From Cyanobium sp. NIES-981 (lineage in GTDB: Bacteria > Cyanobacteriota > Cyanobacteriia > PCC-6307 > Cyanobiaceae): DNA of 35,575 bases. The notes under the pieces are model-generated. The model was not told the origin of the DNA. It was given only the letters and a program-made list of their open reading frames with translations, and searched no databases. Numbering within the stretch: the stretch's first letter is position 1; each line of letters begins with the position of its first letter. The DNA lies in contig CAMDLO010000017.1 of NCBI GenBank assembly GCA_945901765.1, positions 1 through 35,575 of the forward strand, given 5' to 3'. Made by a program: the position numbers and the translations under genes. This document shows, in pieces, positions 1-9,199 of this stretch.

Positions 1-1009
1 CCTCCGCAAGCATCCCTTCCGCCTCGGCGGCGATCTCCCTGCGCGCCTCCTGGTTGCGAGTCACCACCTCCTGCAGGTCGTCCACATCGAACGACTGGAC
101 ACCGCTGAGGCAAGCGCAATCAGCGGCAATGTTGCGCGGCACCCCAATGTCAATCAACATCAGTGAACTGCGCCGATTCAGGGCCTCCAGCCGAGCCGGG
201 GTGATGATCGGTTCCTCCGCAGCCGTGCTGGTGAACACCAGCGAGCAGGTGCTGAGGCAATGATCGAGGTCCGTCAACGGCCGACATTGCACCGGCAGGG
301 TTGGAAAATCAGCAGCCAGTTGATCCGCCCTGCTGACCGTGCGGTTGAGCAGCACAACCCCCCGGCAGCCCTTGGCCTGCAGATGTTGCAGCAGCAAGCG
401 GGACATGCGCCCAGCGCCAACGACTGCCACCTGCTCCTGGTCGAGGCTGACCAGCTCATCGACACCTCGGCTCTGACCGACTTTCAATTGGGCCAGCTCA
501 ACAGCCGCAGAGCTGATCGAGACAGCACCGGTGCCGAGGTTGGTTTCCGTGCGCACCCGCTTACCGGTGCTCACCGCCTGGTTGAGAAGCCGGTTGAGGA
601 TCGGACCAACGGAACGGTGCTCCTGCCCGAGACGCACCATCTTCTTGACCTGGGAGAGAATCTGGCCCTCTCCAAGCACCAGGGAGTCGAGACCTGCCGC
701 CACGCGCAACAGATGGCCGACGGCTTCGTCGTGGTGAAAGGTGAACAGGTGAGGGGTCAGCTGCTCAATCGGCAAACCGGAGTGCCCACTGAGGAAGGAG
801 CCCACCGCCCGGATGCCCTGCTCCGGATGGCGCAGCAGGGCATAGATCTCGAGACGATTGCAGGTGCTGAGAATCGAGGCCTCCAGCACCTGGTCGTCAT
901 GGCGCAGCTGCTGGAGGGAGGCCTCCATCGTCTGCTCGGGGATGCTGAGCCGCTCACGGATCTCCACCGGAGCGGTGTGATGGCTCAGTCCGACGACCGC
1001 AATGTGCAT
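1..1009 (-). CDS. hemA: Glutamyl-tRNA reductase, C-terminus beyond the window
   Basis: Reduces glutamyl-tRNA(Glu) to glutamate-1-semialdehyde with NADPH, the committed step of 5-aminolevulinate, heme and chlorophyll synthesis. The ATG is at 1009-1007 and 336 codons are visible; the family is usually about 420-430 residues, so the dimerisation domain is cut by the left edge. The N-terminus reads MHIAVVGLSHHTAPVEIRER, followed by the catalytic box STCNRLEIY with Cys50, the thioester nucleophile at the same number as in E. coli. A GAGRMSR nucleotide-binding loop follows in mid-protein. It lies 54 bp downstream of glpX on the same strand and is probably co-transcribed with it. No frame break is visible in the portion present. 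Confidence 0.96.
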   Translation of the reverse strand, partial: MHIAVVGLSHHTAPVEIRERLSIPEQTMEASLQQLRHDDQVLEASILSTCNRLEIYALLRHPEQGIRAVGSFLSGHSGLPIEQLTPHLFTFHHDEAVGHLLRVAAGLDSLVLGEGQILSQVKKMVRLGQEHRSVGPILNRLLNQAVSTGKRVRTETNLGTGAVSISSAAVELAQLKVGQSRGVDELVSLDQEQVAVVGAGRMSRLLLQHLQAKGCRGVVLLNRTVSRADQLAADFPTLPVQCRPLTDLDHCLSTCSLVFTSTAAEEPIITPARLEALNRRSSLMLIDIGVPRNIAADCACLSGVQSFDVDDLQEVVTRNQEARREIAAEAEGMLAE

Positions 1010-1063
1010 GGAAGGTATCAGACGCCGTTCAGCGAATCAGATGAACGCGGGATCGAGCCACTC

Positions 1064-2068
1064 TCAACGGAGGGCAATGCTCTGAGCGCCGTCCTTGATG
1101 TGCACCGTGGTGGTGAAGCGGGCGGTGTTGTCGAGGGTGCTGATCACCAGTGAACTGGTGCGGGTGCAGTCTTTCTCAAACTTCACCCCGTCAAACAGCA
1201 GGCCATCGGTGATGCCGCTTGCCGCGAACACAACATTCTGGCCGCAGGCGAGCTCCTCAGCCTCGTAAACCTTGTCGGGATCATTGATTCCCATTTCAGC
1301 AAGGCGCGCGAGGTTGCCTTCGCGGGTCAGACCTTCCCACTCCTTGGTCTGGGCGACAGCCGGGTCATAGACCAGCTGCCCCTGGAAGTGACCACCCAGG
1401 GCACGCAGGGCGGCTGCGGAAATCACCCCCTCAGGTGCGGCACCGATACCCATCAGGCAGTGGGTGCCGGTACCGGCAAACCCACAGGCGATGGCGGCCT
1501 GGACATCACCGTCGGAGATCGGTTGCACGCGGGCACCGGTGGAGCGGATCTCCTTGATCAAATCCTTGTGGCGGGCCCGATCCATCACCACGATCACCAG
1601 TTCATCCTTGGGCAGACCCAGGCACTGGCTGAGGATTTCAATGTTTTCGGTGGCCGACTTGCGGATGTCCACCTTGCCCTTGGCGGCCGGGGGTGCCGCC
1701 AGCTTGTTCATGTAGAAGTCGGGAGCATTGAACAACCCTCCGCGATCGGAGGCGGCGAGCACCGCCATCGAGCCCCGCTGGCTGTTGGCGCAGAGGTTGG
1801 TGCCTTCGCAGGGGTCAACCGCGAAGTCAACACCGGGACCGTTGCCGCTGCCCACTTCTTCACCGATGTACAGCATCGGCGCTTCATCGCGCTCCCCCTC
1901 TCCGATCACGATGCGGCCCTGCATCTCGATCTTGAGCATGCGCTCGCGCATCGCTTCGACGGCAGCTGCGTCGGCCTCGTTCTTGAGGCCCATGCCGGTG
2001 AGCCTGGCCGAGGCGATGGCGGCCTGTTCGACGACCTCGAGAATTTCCTGGATGAGGGTGCGATCCAC
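1064..2068 (-). CDS. glpX: Class II fructose-1,6-/sedoheptulose-1,7-bisphosphatase
   Basis: Bifunctional sugar bisphosphatase of the cyanobacterial Calvin cycle, metal-dependent and cytosolic. The 334-residue product has the GlpX signatures GEGERDEAP (about 56-64), DPCEGTNLC (about 85-93, metal and phosphate site) and [16 protein letters not shown] in the C-terminal half. I chose the GTG at 2068-2066 (product begins [15 protein letters not shown]) because cyanobacterial homologues start there and give this length. The frame stays open for 54 more codons upstream, but that stretch is Arg/Pro-rich and reads like non-coding DNA. It is divergent from rpe and upstream of hemA. The divergence of two Calvin-cycle genes from one 266-bp gap suggests shared control (inference). 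Confidence 0.96.
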   Translation of the reverse strand: MDRTLIQEILEVVEQAAIASARLTGMGLKNEADAAAVEAMRERMLKIEMQGRIVIGEGERDEAPMLYIGEEVGSGNGPGVDFAVDPCEGTNLCANSQRGSMAVLAASDRGGLFNAPDFYMNKLAAPPAAKGKVDIRKSATENIEILSQCLGLPKDELVIVVMDRARHKDLIKEIRSTGARVQPISDGDVQAAIACGFAGTGTHCLMGIGAAPEGVISAAALRALGGHFQGQLVYDPAVAQTKEWEGLTREGNLARLAEMGINDPDKVYEAEELACGQNVVFAASGITDGLLFDGVKFEKDCTRTSSLVISTLDNTARFTTTVHIKDGAQSIALR

Positions 2069-2304
2069 GGTGATCCGGCTGGGGGAGGGACTGAAGGCTC
2101 GGGGGCCGGAAGCGCGGGGCCTGATCGGTGGAGGTTCTGGGCGGTGTCCGCGTCCAGGCCGGCACAGATGGCTGTCGCTGCACGGCCTCTCGGACCTGAA
2201 GCGGCGCCACTGTATCAGCGCTTTCAACAACAGAGCCCTTGCCGGATCAAGCCAGTTGCGCAGGGGGACCCGTCAGCGCCGGCTGGAGTGGCGGCACCGC
2301 TTCC

Positions 2305-2310
2305 TACAAT
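2305..2310 (+). promoter_or_regulatory. Possible -10 element for rpe
   Basis: TACAAT matches the sigma-70 -10 consensus at five of six positions and lies 24 nt before the rpe ATG, giving a short leader. No convincing -35 hexamer is present at the usual spacing. The rest of the 2069-2334 gap between glpX and rpe shows no strong element that I could assign to glpX. Confidence 0.3.
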
Positions 2311-2334
2311 CCCTGCCCAATCCCGGCCCGCCCC

Positions 2335-3009
2335 ATGACCAGCAAGTCCCTGGTGGTTTCACCATCCATCCTCTCGGCCGACTTCTCGCGGCTTGGCGAC
2401 GACGTGCGGGCGGTCGATCAGGCCGGCGCCGACTGGATTCACGTCGATGTGATGGATGGCCGGTTCGTGCCGAACATCACCATCGGTCCCCTGATCGTGG
2501 AAGCCCTGCGGCCTGTCACCAGCAAGCCCCTCGACGTGCACCTGATGATCGTGGAGCCCGAGAAGTACGTGACCGACTTCGCCAGGGCGGGCGCTGACAT
2601 CATCTCGGTGCAGGTGGAGGCCTGCCCTCACCTGCACCGCAACCTCGCCCAGATCAAGGATCTCGGCAAGATGGCCGGTGCCGTTCTCAATCCCAGCACT
2701 CCCCTCGACACGCTGAATTACTGCCTGGAGCTGTGCGATCTGGTGCTGATCATGAGCGTGAACCCTGGCTTCGGGGGCCAGAGCTTCATCGAGAACCAGG
2801 TCGAGAAAATCCGCGAACTCCGCCGCCGTTGCGACGAGAAAGGTCTTGATCCCTGGATCGAGGTGGACGGCGGCATCAAGCCTGGCAACGCCTGGAAGGT
2901 GATCGAAGCCGGAGCCAATGCGATCGTGAGTGGTTCCGGTGTGTTCGGTGCGGCCGACTACGCCCAGGCGATCCAGGGGATCCGCGACAGCCGTCGGCCT
3001 GAAGCGTGA
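2335..3009 (+). CDS. rpe: Ribulose-phosphate 3-epimerase
   Basis: Interconverts ribulose-5-phosphate and xylulose-5-phosphate in the Calvin and oxidative pentose phosphate pathways. The 224-residue TIM-barrel protein carries PSILSADF (10-17), [12 protein letters not shown] (37-48, including metal-ligand His/Asp), DVHLM (67-71), [10 protein letters not shown] and VDGGI near the C-terminus, all in the family order. The start is the ATG giving [17 protein letters not shown]. The frame extends upstream to 2239, but that segment crosses the putative promoter and has no homologue-like sequence. It is divergent from glpX and convergent with ccsA. Confidence 0.97.
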   Translation: MTSKSLVVSPSILSADFSRLGDDVRAVDQAGADWIHVDVMDGRFVPNITIGPLIVEALRPVTSKPLDVHLMIVEPEKYVTDFARAGADIISVQVEACPHLHRNLAQIKDLGKMAGAVLNPSTPLDTLNYCLELCDLVLIMSVNPGFGGQSFIENQVEKIRELRRRCDEKGLDPWIEVDGGIKPGNAWKVIEAGANAIVSGSGVFGAADYAQAIQGIRDSRRPEA

Positions 3010-3138
3010 GCCGCTGCTGGGGTGGGTGTGGCTACCCGCCCCCTGACGCTCTTTGCACCGAAACGTCCACCGGGGAAGGGGAACAACGGGCTAACCACGG
3101 TTCCGATCCACGGCGATCAGGGAGAGGTCTGGAACCTC

Positions 3139-3168
3139 TTCCCTGAGACCCAGTTCCCTGAGACCCAG
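3139..3168. repeat. Tandem 15-bp direct repeat, two perfect copies
   Basis: TTCCCTGAGACCCAG occurs at 3139-3153 and again at 3154-3168 with no gap, in the 220-bp convergent space between rpe and ccsA. Just before it, AGAGGT (3123-3128) and ACCTCT (3134-3139) could form a 6-bp hairpin, but no T-tract follows, so it is a poor terminator. Confidence 0.9.
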
Positions 3169-3186
3169 GCTGTAGGGCCTCGATTC

Positions 3187-3203
3187 GTGTCGGTGTCGGT
3201 GTC
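3187..3203. repeat. Short 6-bp tandem repeat (GTGTCG-type)
   Basis: The unit GTGTCG is repeated nearly three times, 18 bp after the 15-bp tandem repeat in the same gap. It is a simple-sequence tract with no obvious function. Confidence 0.7.
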
Positions 3204-3229
3204 AGGCCAGGGGGTGCCGTGAATCCCCC

Positions 3230-4165
3230 TCAGCTGTCGAAGAACCAGCCGTAGCTGTGCAAGCCGATCCCGAGAAGATTGACGCCGATGTAGCAGACGA
3301 CAATCACCACCAGACCCGCGGCTGCGACGAGGGCCGGGCGCCGCCCCTGCCAGCCTCGGATCAGACGGGTGTGCAGGTAGGCCGCATAGACCAACCAGCA
3401 GATCAGGGCCCAGGTTTCCTTGGGATCCCAGCTCCACCAGCTGCCCCACGCCTCATTCGCCCATACCGCGCCACTCACCAGCCCGACCGACAGCAGCAGG
3501 AAGCCAACTGTGATCGTGCGGTAACTGAGGGAATCGAGCTGCTCCACCATCGACATCGACACGCTGCTGAGCTGGAGGGGAGACGCCATTGCCCCAGGCC
3601 CGTCACTGTTCAACCGGGCCTGGCGGTAGCCACCGCTGCCGATCGAGCTGCTGCGCAACTCGAGCGCTTCGCCGCGGTCGGTGATCAGAACCGCGATCGA
3701 CAGCAAGGAGCCGACCAGCAGAGCGGCGTAACTGAGCATGATCACGCTCACATGCATCACCAGCCAGCTGGAGCGCAGCGCCGGCACCAGTGGCGATGCT
3801 TCCTGCAGGCGATCCGGCAAAGCGAAGCTGGCGAAGGCGACGCAGCCCAATCCAATTGGAGTGGCTGCGGCAGCCACGAGGGGCGAGGGCCAGGAGCGCT
3901 CCACCACCAACTGGGTGAGCGTGCAGCCCCAGGCCAGAAAGCAGAGGGATTCGTAGAGGTTGCTGATCGGGAAGTGGCCGGAATCGATCCAGCGCAGCAC
4001 CAGCTGGGCTGTGAGGCAGAGATTGGCCGCAGCCACCAGCAGGCGCACGGGTGAACTGGCACTGCCGCCGCTCAGGGCCCAGAACGACAAGGGCAGCACC
4101 AGCAACAGCAGGGCAAAGGCTGCCAGGCCGAGACCCAGCACGGGGTCATGCAACAGATCGGGCAA
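3230..4165 (-). CDS. ccsA: System II cytochrome c biogenesis protein CcsA (Ycf5 family)
   Basis: Polytopic thylakoid/plasma-membrane protein that, with Ccs1/CcsB, delivers and attaches heme to apocytochromes c on the lumenal side. The 311-residue product has about eight hydrophobic segments and the diagnostic tryptophan-rich [12 protein letters not shown] at about 243-254. It also has [11 protein letters not shown] (63-73) and candidate heme-ligand histidines H138 (LVMHVS), H265 and H303 (GLHSYGWFF). The length is normal for the family. It begins 54 nt after the end of the LptF/G-like permease gene and is the last gene of the minus-strand run starting at typA. The coupling to LPS-export genes is positional only. 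Confidence 0.95.
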   Translation of the reverse strand: MPDLLHDPVLGLGLAAFALLLLVLPLSFWALSGGSASSPVRLLVAAANLCLTAQLVLRWIDSGHFPISNLYESLCFLAWGCTLTQLVVERSWPSPLVAAAATPIGLGCVAFASFALPDRLQEASPLVPALRSSWLVMHVSVIMLSYAALLVGSLLSIAVLITDRGEALELRSSSIGSGGYRQARLNSDGPGAMASPLQLSSVSMSMVEQLDSLSYRTITVGFLLLSVGLVSGAVWANEAWGSWWSWDPKETWALICWLVYAAYLHTRLIRGWQGRRPALVAAAGLVVIVVCYIGVNLLGIGLHSYGWFFDS

Positions 4166-4219
4166 GGGTCAATTCATTCCGCCCTCTCAGTCTGGCGCCT
4201 CGACGCACCGCCAGGAGGG

Positions 4220-5398
4220 TCAACGGCTGGCCCGTTGCAACAGGCCCGCACCGATCAGCAGCCCGATCAGCACCGGAGACCAGGCGGACAACAGCGGGGG
4301 GAGCAGTCCTTTCACACCAACGGAACTGAAACTGAAGGCCACCAGGTAGTAGCCGAAGATCAACAGCACGCTCAGGCCAAAGCCCTGGCTGCGGCTGCGA
4401 CGGGAGCTCGGCCTCACGCCCAGACTGCTGCCCATCAGGCCGAACACCAGACACACCGCCGGAAAAGCAAACTTCTCCTGAATGCGCACGCGCAGCTTGC
4501 GGGCGCCCTTGGCATCTCCAGATTCCCGCAACAGCCGCTCGGCGGTGCGCGCCTGACCGATGGTGAGGGCATTGGCATCCTTCGGTAATTTGGCAACTGC
4601 AATCGGTTCACTGCCCAGAGGGTAGAGATAGCGCTGAAAAGCCGCTGTGGTGTTTGGCGCGTCGGCGTCGTCTCCAACCACGTAGACATGCCCATCAAGG
4701 AACTCCCACTGGGCTTCGACTGGATTCCAGATCGCCCGTTGAGCGGTGAGCATCAACCTCTGGCCAGGGCGGGAGAGATCAAGGAGAGTGACATCCTCCA
4801 TCACACCCTTATTAAAGCGCTGAGCGTAGAAAAAATGAGTCAGAACCTTTTCGGTTGAACCATCCTTAAGCTCAATGTCCCCATAGCGGGAGTAGGTGAT
4901 CCGATCATTCTGCTCGCCGGTGACGGCGCGGCCGATGGCGCGATTCAGGGTGGCCTTGGCTTGCAGCAACGTATGGGGAACCACGGCTTCGTTGAAGCCG
5001 AACGTCAGCAGGGTCATCAGCAATGCCAGGCTGATGGCGGGCAGCACCATGCGCCAGGTGGCCACGCCGATGCTGCGCAGGGCCGTCAGCTCACTGTTGC
5101 CTGACAGCTTGCTGTAGGTGAGCAGGGTGGCCATCAGTGTGGCCATCGGAAAGGAGAGCACCAGGAAGGAGGGGAGCTCCAGCAGCAGCACCTGCACAGC
5201 CGCATCGAGCGGCAGGCCGGACTCCGCAACCCGACGCACCAGCTCGAACACGGCTCCAACCGAGAGCGACACGGCCGTAAAGGCAGCGATGCCGAAGATC
5301 AGGGGCCCGCAAAGCTCACCGAGGAGCCAACGGTCGAGCAGGGGCAGCCGCCGCCAGGGAGCCAGGGCAGCCGCGATGGCCCGCTGAAGAGTGCTCAC
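4220..5398 (-). CDS. LptF/LptG (YjgP/YjgQ) family LPS-export permease
   Basis: Inner-membrane permease expected to pair with LptB to drive lipopolysaccharide from the plasma membrane toward the LptA bridge. The 392-residue protein shows the family plan: N-terminal transmembrane helices around [15 protein letters not shown], the conserved [15 protein letters not shown] and LTALRSIG segments, a large periplasmic beta-rich middle region (about 150-300), and C-terminal helices. It starts with GTG at 5398-5396, overlapping the lptB stop in a GTGA junction, which implies translational coupling. No second LptF/G gene is in the window. I do not choose between F and G because cyanobacteria often annotate one such protein under either name. 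Confidence 0.88.
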   Translation of the reverse strand: MSTLQRAIAAALAPWRRLPLLDRWLLGELCGPLIFGIAAFTAVSLSVGAVFELVRRVAESGLPLDAAVQVLLLELPSFLVLSFPMATLMATLLTYSKLSGNSELTALRSIGVATWRMVLPAISLALLMTLLTFGFNEAVVPHTLLQAKATLNRAIGRAVTGEQNDRITYSRYGDIELKDGSTEKVLTHFFYAQRFNKGVMEDVTLLDLSRPGQRLMLTAQRAIWNPVEAQWEFLDGHVYVVGDDADAPNTTAAFQRYLYPLGSEPIAVAKLPKDANALTIGQARTAERLLRESGDAKGARKLRVRIQEKFAFPAVCLVFGLMGSSLGVRPSSRRSRSQGFGLSVLLIFGYYLVAFSFSSVGVKGLLPPLLSAWSPVLIGLLIGAGLLQRASR

Positions 5399-6123
5399 AG
5401 CCGGAAGCCCTCACCCAGGTAATGGCGCCGGACCAGGGGATCATTGCCCACGGCCTGGGCATCGCCGGCAGCCAAAATGCGACCTTCCGAGAGGATGTAG
5501 GCGCGGTCTGTGATCGCCAGGGTCTCGCGCACATTGTGGTCGGTGACAAGCAGGCCCATGCCGCGCTGCCGCAGGCCGGCGATCAGCGCCTGGAGATCGG
5601 CAACGGCGATCGGGTCGACACCGGCGAAGGGCTCATCAAGCAGGAGATAGCGCGGCCCGCTGTGACCAACGGCCAGGGCGCGGGCCACTTCAGTGCGGCG
5701 CCGTTCCCCACCAGACAACTGGAAGCCACAACGGTGCTGGAACGCCTCGAGATGGAATTCGGCGACCAGGGTCTGCAGTCGCTCGCGCCGCTGCGCCGCT
5801 GCCACACCGCTCTGCTCCAGCGCCAGCAACAGGTTCTGCCGCACGGTGAGCAGACGGAACACACTGGCTTCCTGGGGCAGATAACCAATGCCAAGGCGGG
5901 CACGCTGGGGCATCGGCAGGGCGGCGATGTCCTGACCATCGAGCCGAACCGCGCCTGCATCAGGCCGGAGCAGGCCGGTCACCAGGCCGAAGGTGGTCGT
6001 TTTGCCGGCCCCATTGGGACCAAGCAAGCCCACCACCTCGCCGCGATTGAGCTGAATGGAGACATGATCAACCAGCACCCTGCCGCCGATCGCCAGGGTC
6101 ACACCCACAAGCTCCAGGCTCAT
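5395..6123 (-). CDS. lptB: LPS-export ABC transporter ATPase LptB
   Basis: Cytoplasmic ATPase that powers LPS extraction. The 242-residue product has Walker [10 protein letters not shown] (35-43), Q-loop [13 protein letters not shown] (about 80-92), ABC signature LSGGERRR (135-142), Walker [14 protein letters not shown] (158-170) and the H-loop region [10 protein letters not shown]. The [10 protein letters not shown]-type Q-loop and the DHNVRETL switch region are typical of LptB rather than of general ABC ATPases. Its ATG overlaps the stop of the LptA-like gene by 4 nt (6120-6123), and its own stop overlaps the permease start by 4 nt, so the three genes are tightly coupled. Confidence 0.95.
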   Translation of the reverse strand: MSLELVGVTLAIGGRVLVDHVSIQLNRGEVVGLLGPNGAGKTTTFGLVTGLLRPDAGAVRLDGQDIAALPMPQRARLGIGYLPQEASVFRLLTVRQNLLLALEQSGVAAAQRRERLQTLVAEFHLEAFQHRCGFQLSGGERRRTEVARALAVGHSGPRYLLLDEPFAGVDPIAVADLQALIAGLRQRGMGLLVTDHNVRETLAITDRAYILSEGRILAAGDAQAVGNDPLVRRHYLGEGFRL

Positions 6124-6563
6124 CGGGGCGGCGGTGGCAGGGTTGGTTGAGGCGTGGCTGGCTGGGCACGAGGACCCTGCAGCGGGGCGATCGGGAAGCG
6201 ACTCAGCACCTGGGAGCCCTGCGGAGGCTCAGCCACAAAGCGCTGCTGATCCACCAGGTAGGTGATGCGCTCAGCGCGGATCGACGGACCGTCCGCCTGA
6301 ATCACATCAACATCACCGCTGAGCACGACCCGACCCTCACGACTGAAGTACTGGGCCTGACGCGCTGTAGCCACCAACCTCTGATCGGGGTAAACGATGC
6401 GCACGTTGCCCGTGGCCGTGATTACACCCGTGAGATTGTCAGCCCGCTGCACATCGGACTCAATCGAGACCTGACCGCCGCTGCCGCTGGGCTGCGCACG
6501 CAGCGTCAGCGGCAGCAGGCAGCTGGCCAGGAGCAGGAGCAGTGGCGCAAAACGGTGAACCAT
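6120..6563 (-). CDS. LptA/OstA-like periplasmic protein
   Basis: Likely periplasmic component of the LPS transport bridge. The 147-residue product starts with a signal peptide (hydrophobic 7-22 ending near LRAQ) followed by one OstA-type beta-jellyroll: [57 protein letters not shown]. The repeating D/N-T-G-V-x-x-x-G-N-V pattern is the family hallmark. The C-terminus is a Pro/Gln-rich tail with no predicted fold. It lies 11 nt after the DUF309 gene and overlaps lptB by 4 nt. It could be called LptA or LptC-like; the absence of an N-terminal anchor beyond the signal peptide favours LptA. Confidence 0.85.
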   Translation of the reverse strand: MVHRFAPLLLLLASCLLPLTLRAQPSGSGGQVSIESDVQRADNLTGVITATGNVRIVYPDQRLVATARQAQYFSREGRVVLSGDVDVIQADGPSIRAERITYLVDQQRFVAEPPQGSQVLSRFPIAPLQGPRAQPATPQPTLPPPPR

Positions 6564-6574
6564 ATCTGCTGAAT

Positions 6575-7024
6575 TTAGGCAGGAGATCCGCCGCTGGCCG
6601 GCCTGAGCTGAGGTGGGGGCAGACAGTCGCTGAACTGCTCGGCTTGCAGCAGCTGAAGCCAGCGGCTGGCCTGGTTGCGCAGCGCGAGGAGATCAAGCCC
6701 GAGGGCCTGATCAGGGCAACGGCGCAACCGGCCGAGGCCCTCACCGGTGAGGATCGTCGCACCGCGCCGGTTGCCACGCTCGTGATGCAACTGAGCAACC
6801 GCCAGCTGCAGGATTCCCTGCAAAAGCGGTCGCATCATCCCACTGCTTTCGTGCCAGAGCTCCTCAAAGAGATCGTGAGCGTCGTACCAGGCCCCATTGT
6901 TGAAGCAGGCGACCGCCTCATGAAAACGGGGATCGGCCATCAGCGCCTGCTCAGCGGGATCCGGTGCTGCTTCCGCAGAGGGCAGCTGGAGCCGATCATG
7001 AGCAGACGCCGGGCCTTGGCTCAC
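6575..7024 (-). CDS. DUF309 domain protein of unknown function
   Basis: A 149-residue helical protein matching the DUF309 pattern: FNNGAWYDAHDLFEELWHESSG (about 41-62), then LLQGILQLAVAQLHHERGNRRGA, with the paired His/Glu residues typical of the family. The function is unknown; such proteins are widespread in cyanobacteria and plastid-bearing organisms. It starts with GTG at 7024-7022 and overlaps the typA stop by 4 nt (GTGA), so it is likely translated from the typA message. The first 25 residues are low-complexity and may be a dispensable extension. Confidence 0.88.
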   Translation of the reverse strand: MSQGPASAHDRLQLPSAEAAPDPAEQALMADPRFHEAVACFNNGAWYDAHDLFEELWHESSGMMRPLLQGILQLAVAQLHHERGNRRGATILTGEGLGRLRRCPDQALGLDLLALRNQASRWLQLLQAEQFSDCLPPPQLRPASGGSPA

Positions 7025-8829
7025 CGTTTGGCTGGCTTCTTGGCCGGCAGCTTGCGCAGGCGGATCGACTCCGGGGTCACCTCCAGCATCTCGTCAGGAC
7101 CGATGTACTCGAGAGCACGCTCCAGGGTCATCTGCATCGGCGCCTGCAGGGTGTCGAGCTCTTCAGCGCCGGCAGAGCGCATGTTGGTGAGCTGCTTGGC
7201 CTTGCAGACGTTGATCTCCAGGTCCTGGGGACGGTTGTTCTCACCGATGATCATCCCCTTGTACACCTTGGTGCCCGGTGTGATGAAGAACTGACCGCGG
7301 TCTTCCGCGTTCTTGAGCGCATAGAACGTGGCGGTGCCCTCTTCAAAGGCGATCAGCACACCATTGCGGCGGGCATCGAACTCGCCCTGCATCGCGCGAT
7401 AGTCGAGGAAGGAGTGGCTCATGATTCCCTCGCCGCGGGTGGCCCGGATGAACTCACCGCGGAAGCCGATCAGGCCGCGCGACGGCACCACGAACTCCAG
7501 TTGGGTGCGGCCGTCGTTGGTGTTCTCCATGTTCTGCATCTCGGCCTTGCGGATGCCGAGCTTCTCGATGCAGGCGCCCACCGATTCCTCGGGCACATCC
7601 AGCACCAGGGTCTCGAACGGCTCCGAGGGGGTGCCGTCGATGGTGCGGAAGATCACCTGAGGCTGGCTCACCTGGAACTCGTAGCCCTCGCGGCGCATCG
7701 TCTCGATCAGGATGCCGAGGTGCAGCTCGCCGCGTCCGCTCACTGCCCAGCGATCAGGGGAATCGGTGTCCTCGACCCGCAGCGCCACGTTGGTGAGCAG
7801 CTCCTTGTTGAGGCGATCGCGCACCTGGCGGCTGGTGACGAACTTGCCTTCCTTGCCGGCGAAGGGGGAATCGTTGACGACGAAGGTCATCTGCAGGGTG
7901 GGTTCATCCACCTTGATCAGCGGCAGCGCCTTGGGCTCATCCGGGCAGGCGATCGTTTCGCCGATGTTCACCTCATCGAAACCGGCCACGGCCACCAGAT
8001 CACCGGCGCGGGCCTGCTCGATCTCCACCCGCTGCAGACCCTGGAAGCCCAGCAGCTTGCTGATGCGGCCGCGCTTGACGCTGCCGTCATCGCGCAGCAG
8101 GGCCACCGGCTGGTTGGCGCGGATGGTGCCGTTGTGGATGCGGCCGATCATGATCCGGCCGAGGAAATCGCTGTAGTCGAGGGTGGTCACCTGCAGCTGC
8201 AGGGGCTTCTCGGGATCGCCAACCGGCGGCGGCACATGGCGAAGAATGGCATCAAACAGCGGCCTCATCGTCTCGCTGTCGGTCTTCATGTCCGGTTTGG
8301 CATAGCCGCCCATGCCACTGCCGAACAGATAGGGGAAATCGCACTGGTCGTCGTCGGCACCCAGTTCCAGGAACAGGTCGAGCACTTTGTCAACGGCGAC
8401 CTCGGGGTCAACCCGGGCCCGATCGATCTTGTTGACGAACACAATCGGACGCAGACCCTTCTCAAGCGCTTTCTTGAGCACGAAACGGGTCTGAGGCATC
8501 GGCCCTTCGTTGGCGTCGACGATCAGCAGACATCCGTCAACCATGCCCAGGACCCGCTCCACCTCACCACCGAAGTCGGCGTGGCCGGGGGTGTCGACGA
8601 TGTTGATGCGAATTCCCTCATAGTCCACCGCCGTGTTCTTGGAGAGAATGGTGATGCCCCGCTCCCGCTCCAGATCGTTGGAGTCCATCACACAAGTAGG
8701 CACCGCCTCGTTGTCACGGAAGATGCCCGATTGAGCCAGCAGCGCATCCACCAGGGTGGTTTTGCCGTGGTCAACGTGGGCGATGATCGCGATATTGCGA
8801 ATCGGCGTGCCGGGATGGACGGCGCTCAT
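7021..8829 (-). CDS. typA: Ribosome-associated translational GTPase TypA/BipA
   Basis: Elongation-factor-like GTPase that binds the ribosome and supports growth in stress or cold; in plants and cyanobacteria it is linked to chloroplast or stress responses. The 602-residue product has G1 HVDHGKTT (18-25), the RERGIT switch I region, G3 [16 protein letters not shown] (79-94), G4 NKIDR (133-137), then domain II, EF-G-like domains III and V, and the BipA-specific C-terminal domain. The end is rich in Lys (LPAKKPAKR). The ATG at 8829-8827 gives the usual length; there is no Shine-Dalgarno sequence, only a pyrimidine-rich stretch. It heads a tightly packed minus-strand run down to ccsA. Confidence 0.97.
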   Translation of the reverse strand: MSAVHPGTPIRNIAIIAHVDHGKTTLVDALLAQSGIFRDNEAVPTCVMDSNDLERERGITILSKNTAVDYEGIRINIVDTPGHADFGGEVERVLGMVDGCLLIVDANEGPMPQTRFVLKKALEKGLRPIVFVNKIDRARVDPEVAVDKVLDLFLELGADDDQCDFPYLFGSGMGGYAKPDMKTDSETMRPLFDAILRHVPPPVGDPEKPLQLQVTTLDYSDFLGRIMIGRIHNGTIRANQPVALLRDDGSVKRGRISKLLGFQGLQRVEIEQARAGDLVAVAGFDEVNIGETIACPDEPKALPLIKVDEPTLQMTFVVNDSPFAGKEGKFVTSRQVRDRLNKELLTNVALRVEDTDSPDRWAVSGRGELHLGILIETMRREGYEFQVSQPQVIFRTIDGTPSEPFETLVLDVPEESVGACIEKLGIRKAEMQNMENTNDGRTQLEFVVPSRGLIGFRGEFIRATRGEGIMSHSFLDYRAMQGEFDARRNGVLIAFEEGTATFYALKNAEDRGQFFITPGTKVYKGMIIGENNRPQDLEINVCKAKQLTNMRSAGAEELDTLQAPMQMTLERALEYIGPDEMLEVTPESIRLRKLPAKKPAKR

Positions 8830-8845
8830 ACAGGAAAGGAGAAGG

Positions 8846-8868
8846 AAAAATCAGTCAGGTTCACTGAT
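8846..8868 (-). terminator. Terminator-like hairpin just upstream of typA
   Basis: Read on the minus strand, ATCAGT and ACTGAT form a perfect 6-bp stem with a 7-nt loop, followed at once by five T residues (8850-8846). It ends about 16 nt before the typA ATG. The stem is AT-rich, so it would be a weak terminator; it could be an attenuator or the end of a leader RNA. Confidence 0.4.
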
Positions 8869-8973
8869 CCGACGTTTGAGAAGCCTCCCTTGTTCTTGGG
8901 CGCTTGAGGAAAAGCGCTTGTGAAGGTCTGCTGATGAAGGCAATTCCTGGATGAAGGGAAACACCGGATGGCG

Positions 8974-8992
8974 AAAATCCCTGAACTAGGGA
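8974..8992 (-). terminator. Second terminator-like hairpin in the typA leader
   Basis: On the minus strand TCCCT and AGGGA pair (5 bp, loop AGTTC), followed by TTTT. It lies about 145 nt before the typA ATG. The short stem gives only modest support. Confidence 0.3.
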
Positions 8993-9199
8993 AAGACCAT
9001 TTGTCAGCACAGACAGGGCCCCAAACCGGCAATCGGCGGATGAGCCGAACTGTGATGATCGACTGGATCAGCAGCCGGGGGGAATGATCGGGCTCGGGAG
9101 GGTGGTGCAGCTGGTGGACCATGCGGGCGAGAAACCCGAACCGTCAACCAGAGCCGTAGGAAAAAGTGACAGTTGATCCTATCTCACCTGAATCCAACC

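Larger units (their letters stand above)
8830..9199 (-). other. 370-nt gap: typA leader without a supported gene
   Basis: This space separates the stop of the U32-family gene from the typA ATG, both on the minus strand. It is less GC-rich than its flanks. A 98-codon minus-strand frame ends inside the typA start, but its composition does not look coding and I do not accept it. The segment contains two terminator-like hairpins, listed separately. A TTGACG hexamer reads on the minus strand near 9150, but no good -10 follows at the right spacing. No tRNA-like fold was seen. Confidence 0.6.

Noticed and set aside
2069-2230. 54-codon N-terminal extension of GlpX
   Set aside because: Arg/Pro-rich, unlike known homologues, and it covers the divergent promoter region; the GTG at 2068 gives the expected length.
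3022-3222. 66-codon ORF after rpe
   Set aside because: Its end is made of the tandem repeats, and no family or conservation can be seen.
6964-8907. 647-codon plus-strand ORF opposite typA
   Set aside because: It is the antisense shadow of a clear TypA gene; its His/Gln/Leu-rich translation has no domain pattern and arises from high third-position GC.
8955-8998. GGGAAACA and GGGAAAGA motifs recalling Yfr2-type small RNAs
   Set aside because: Yfr2 RNAs carry closely spaced copies of GGAAACA in a loop; here only one exact copy exists and the setting does not fit.
8826-9122. 98-codon minus-strand ORF upstream of typA
   Set aside because: Ends in the typA start, has no SD or recognisable domain, and its composition is unlike the surrounding genes; better read as leader RNA.
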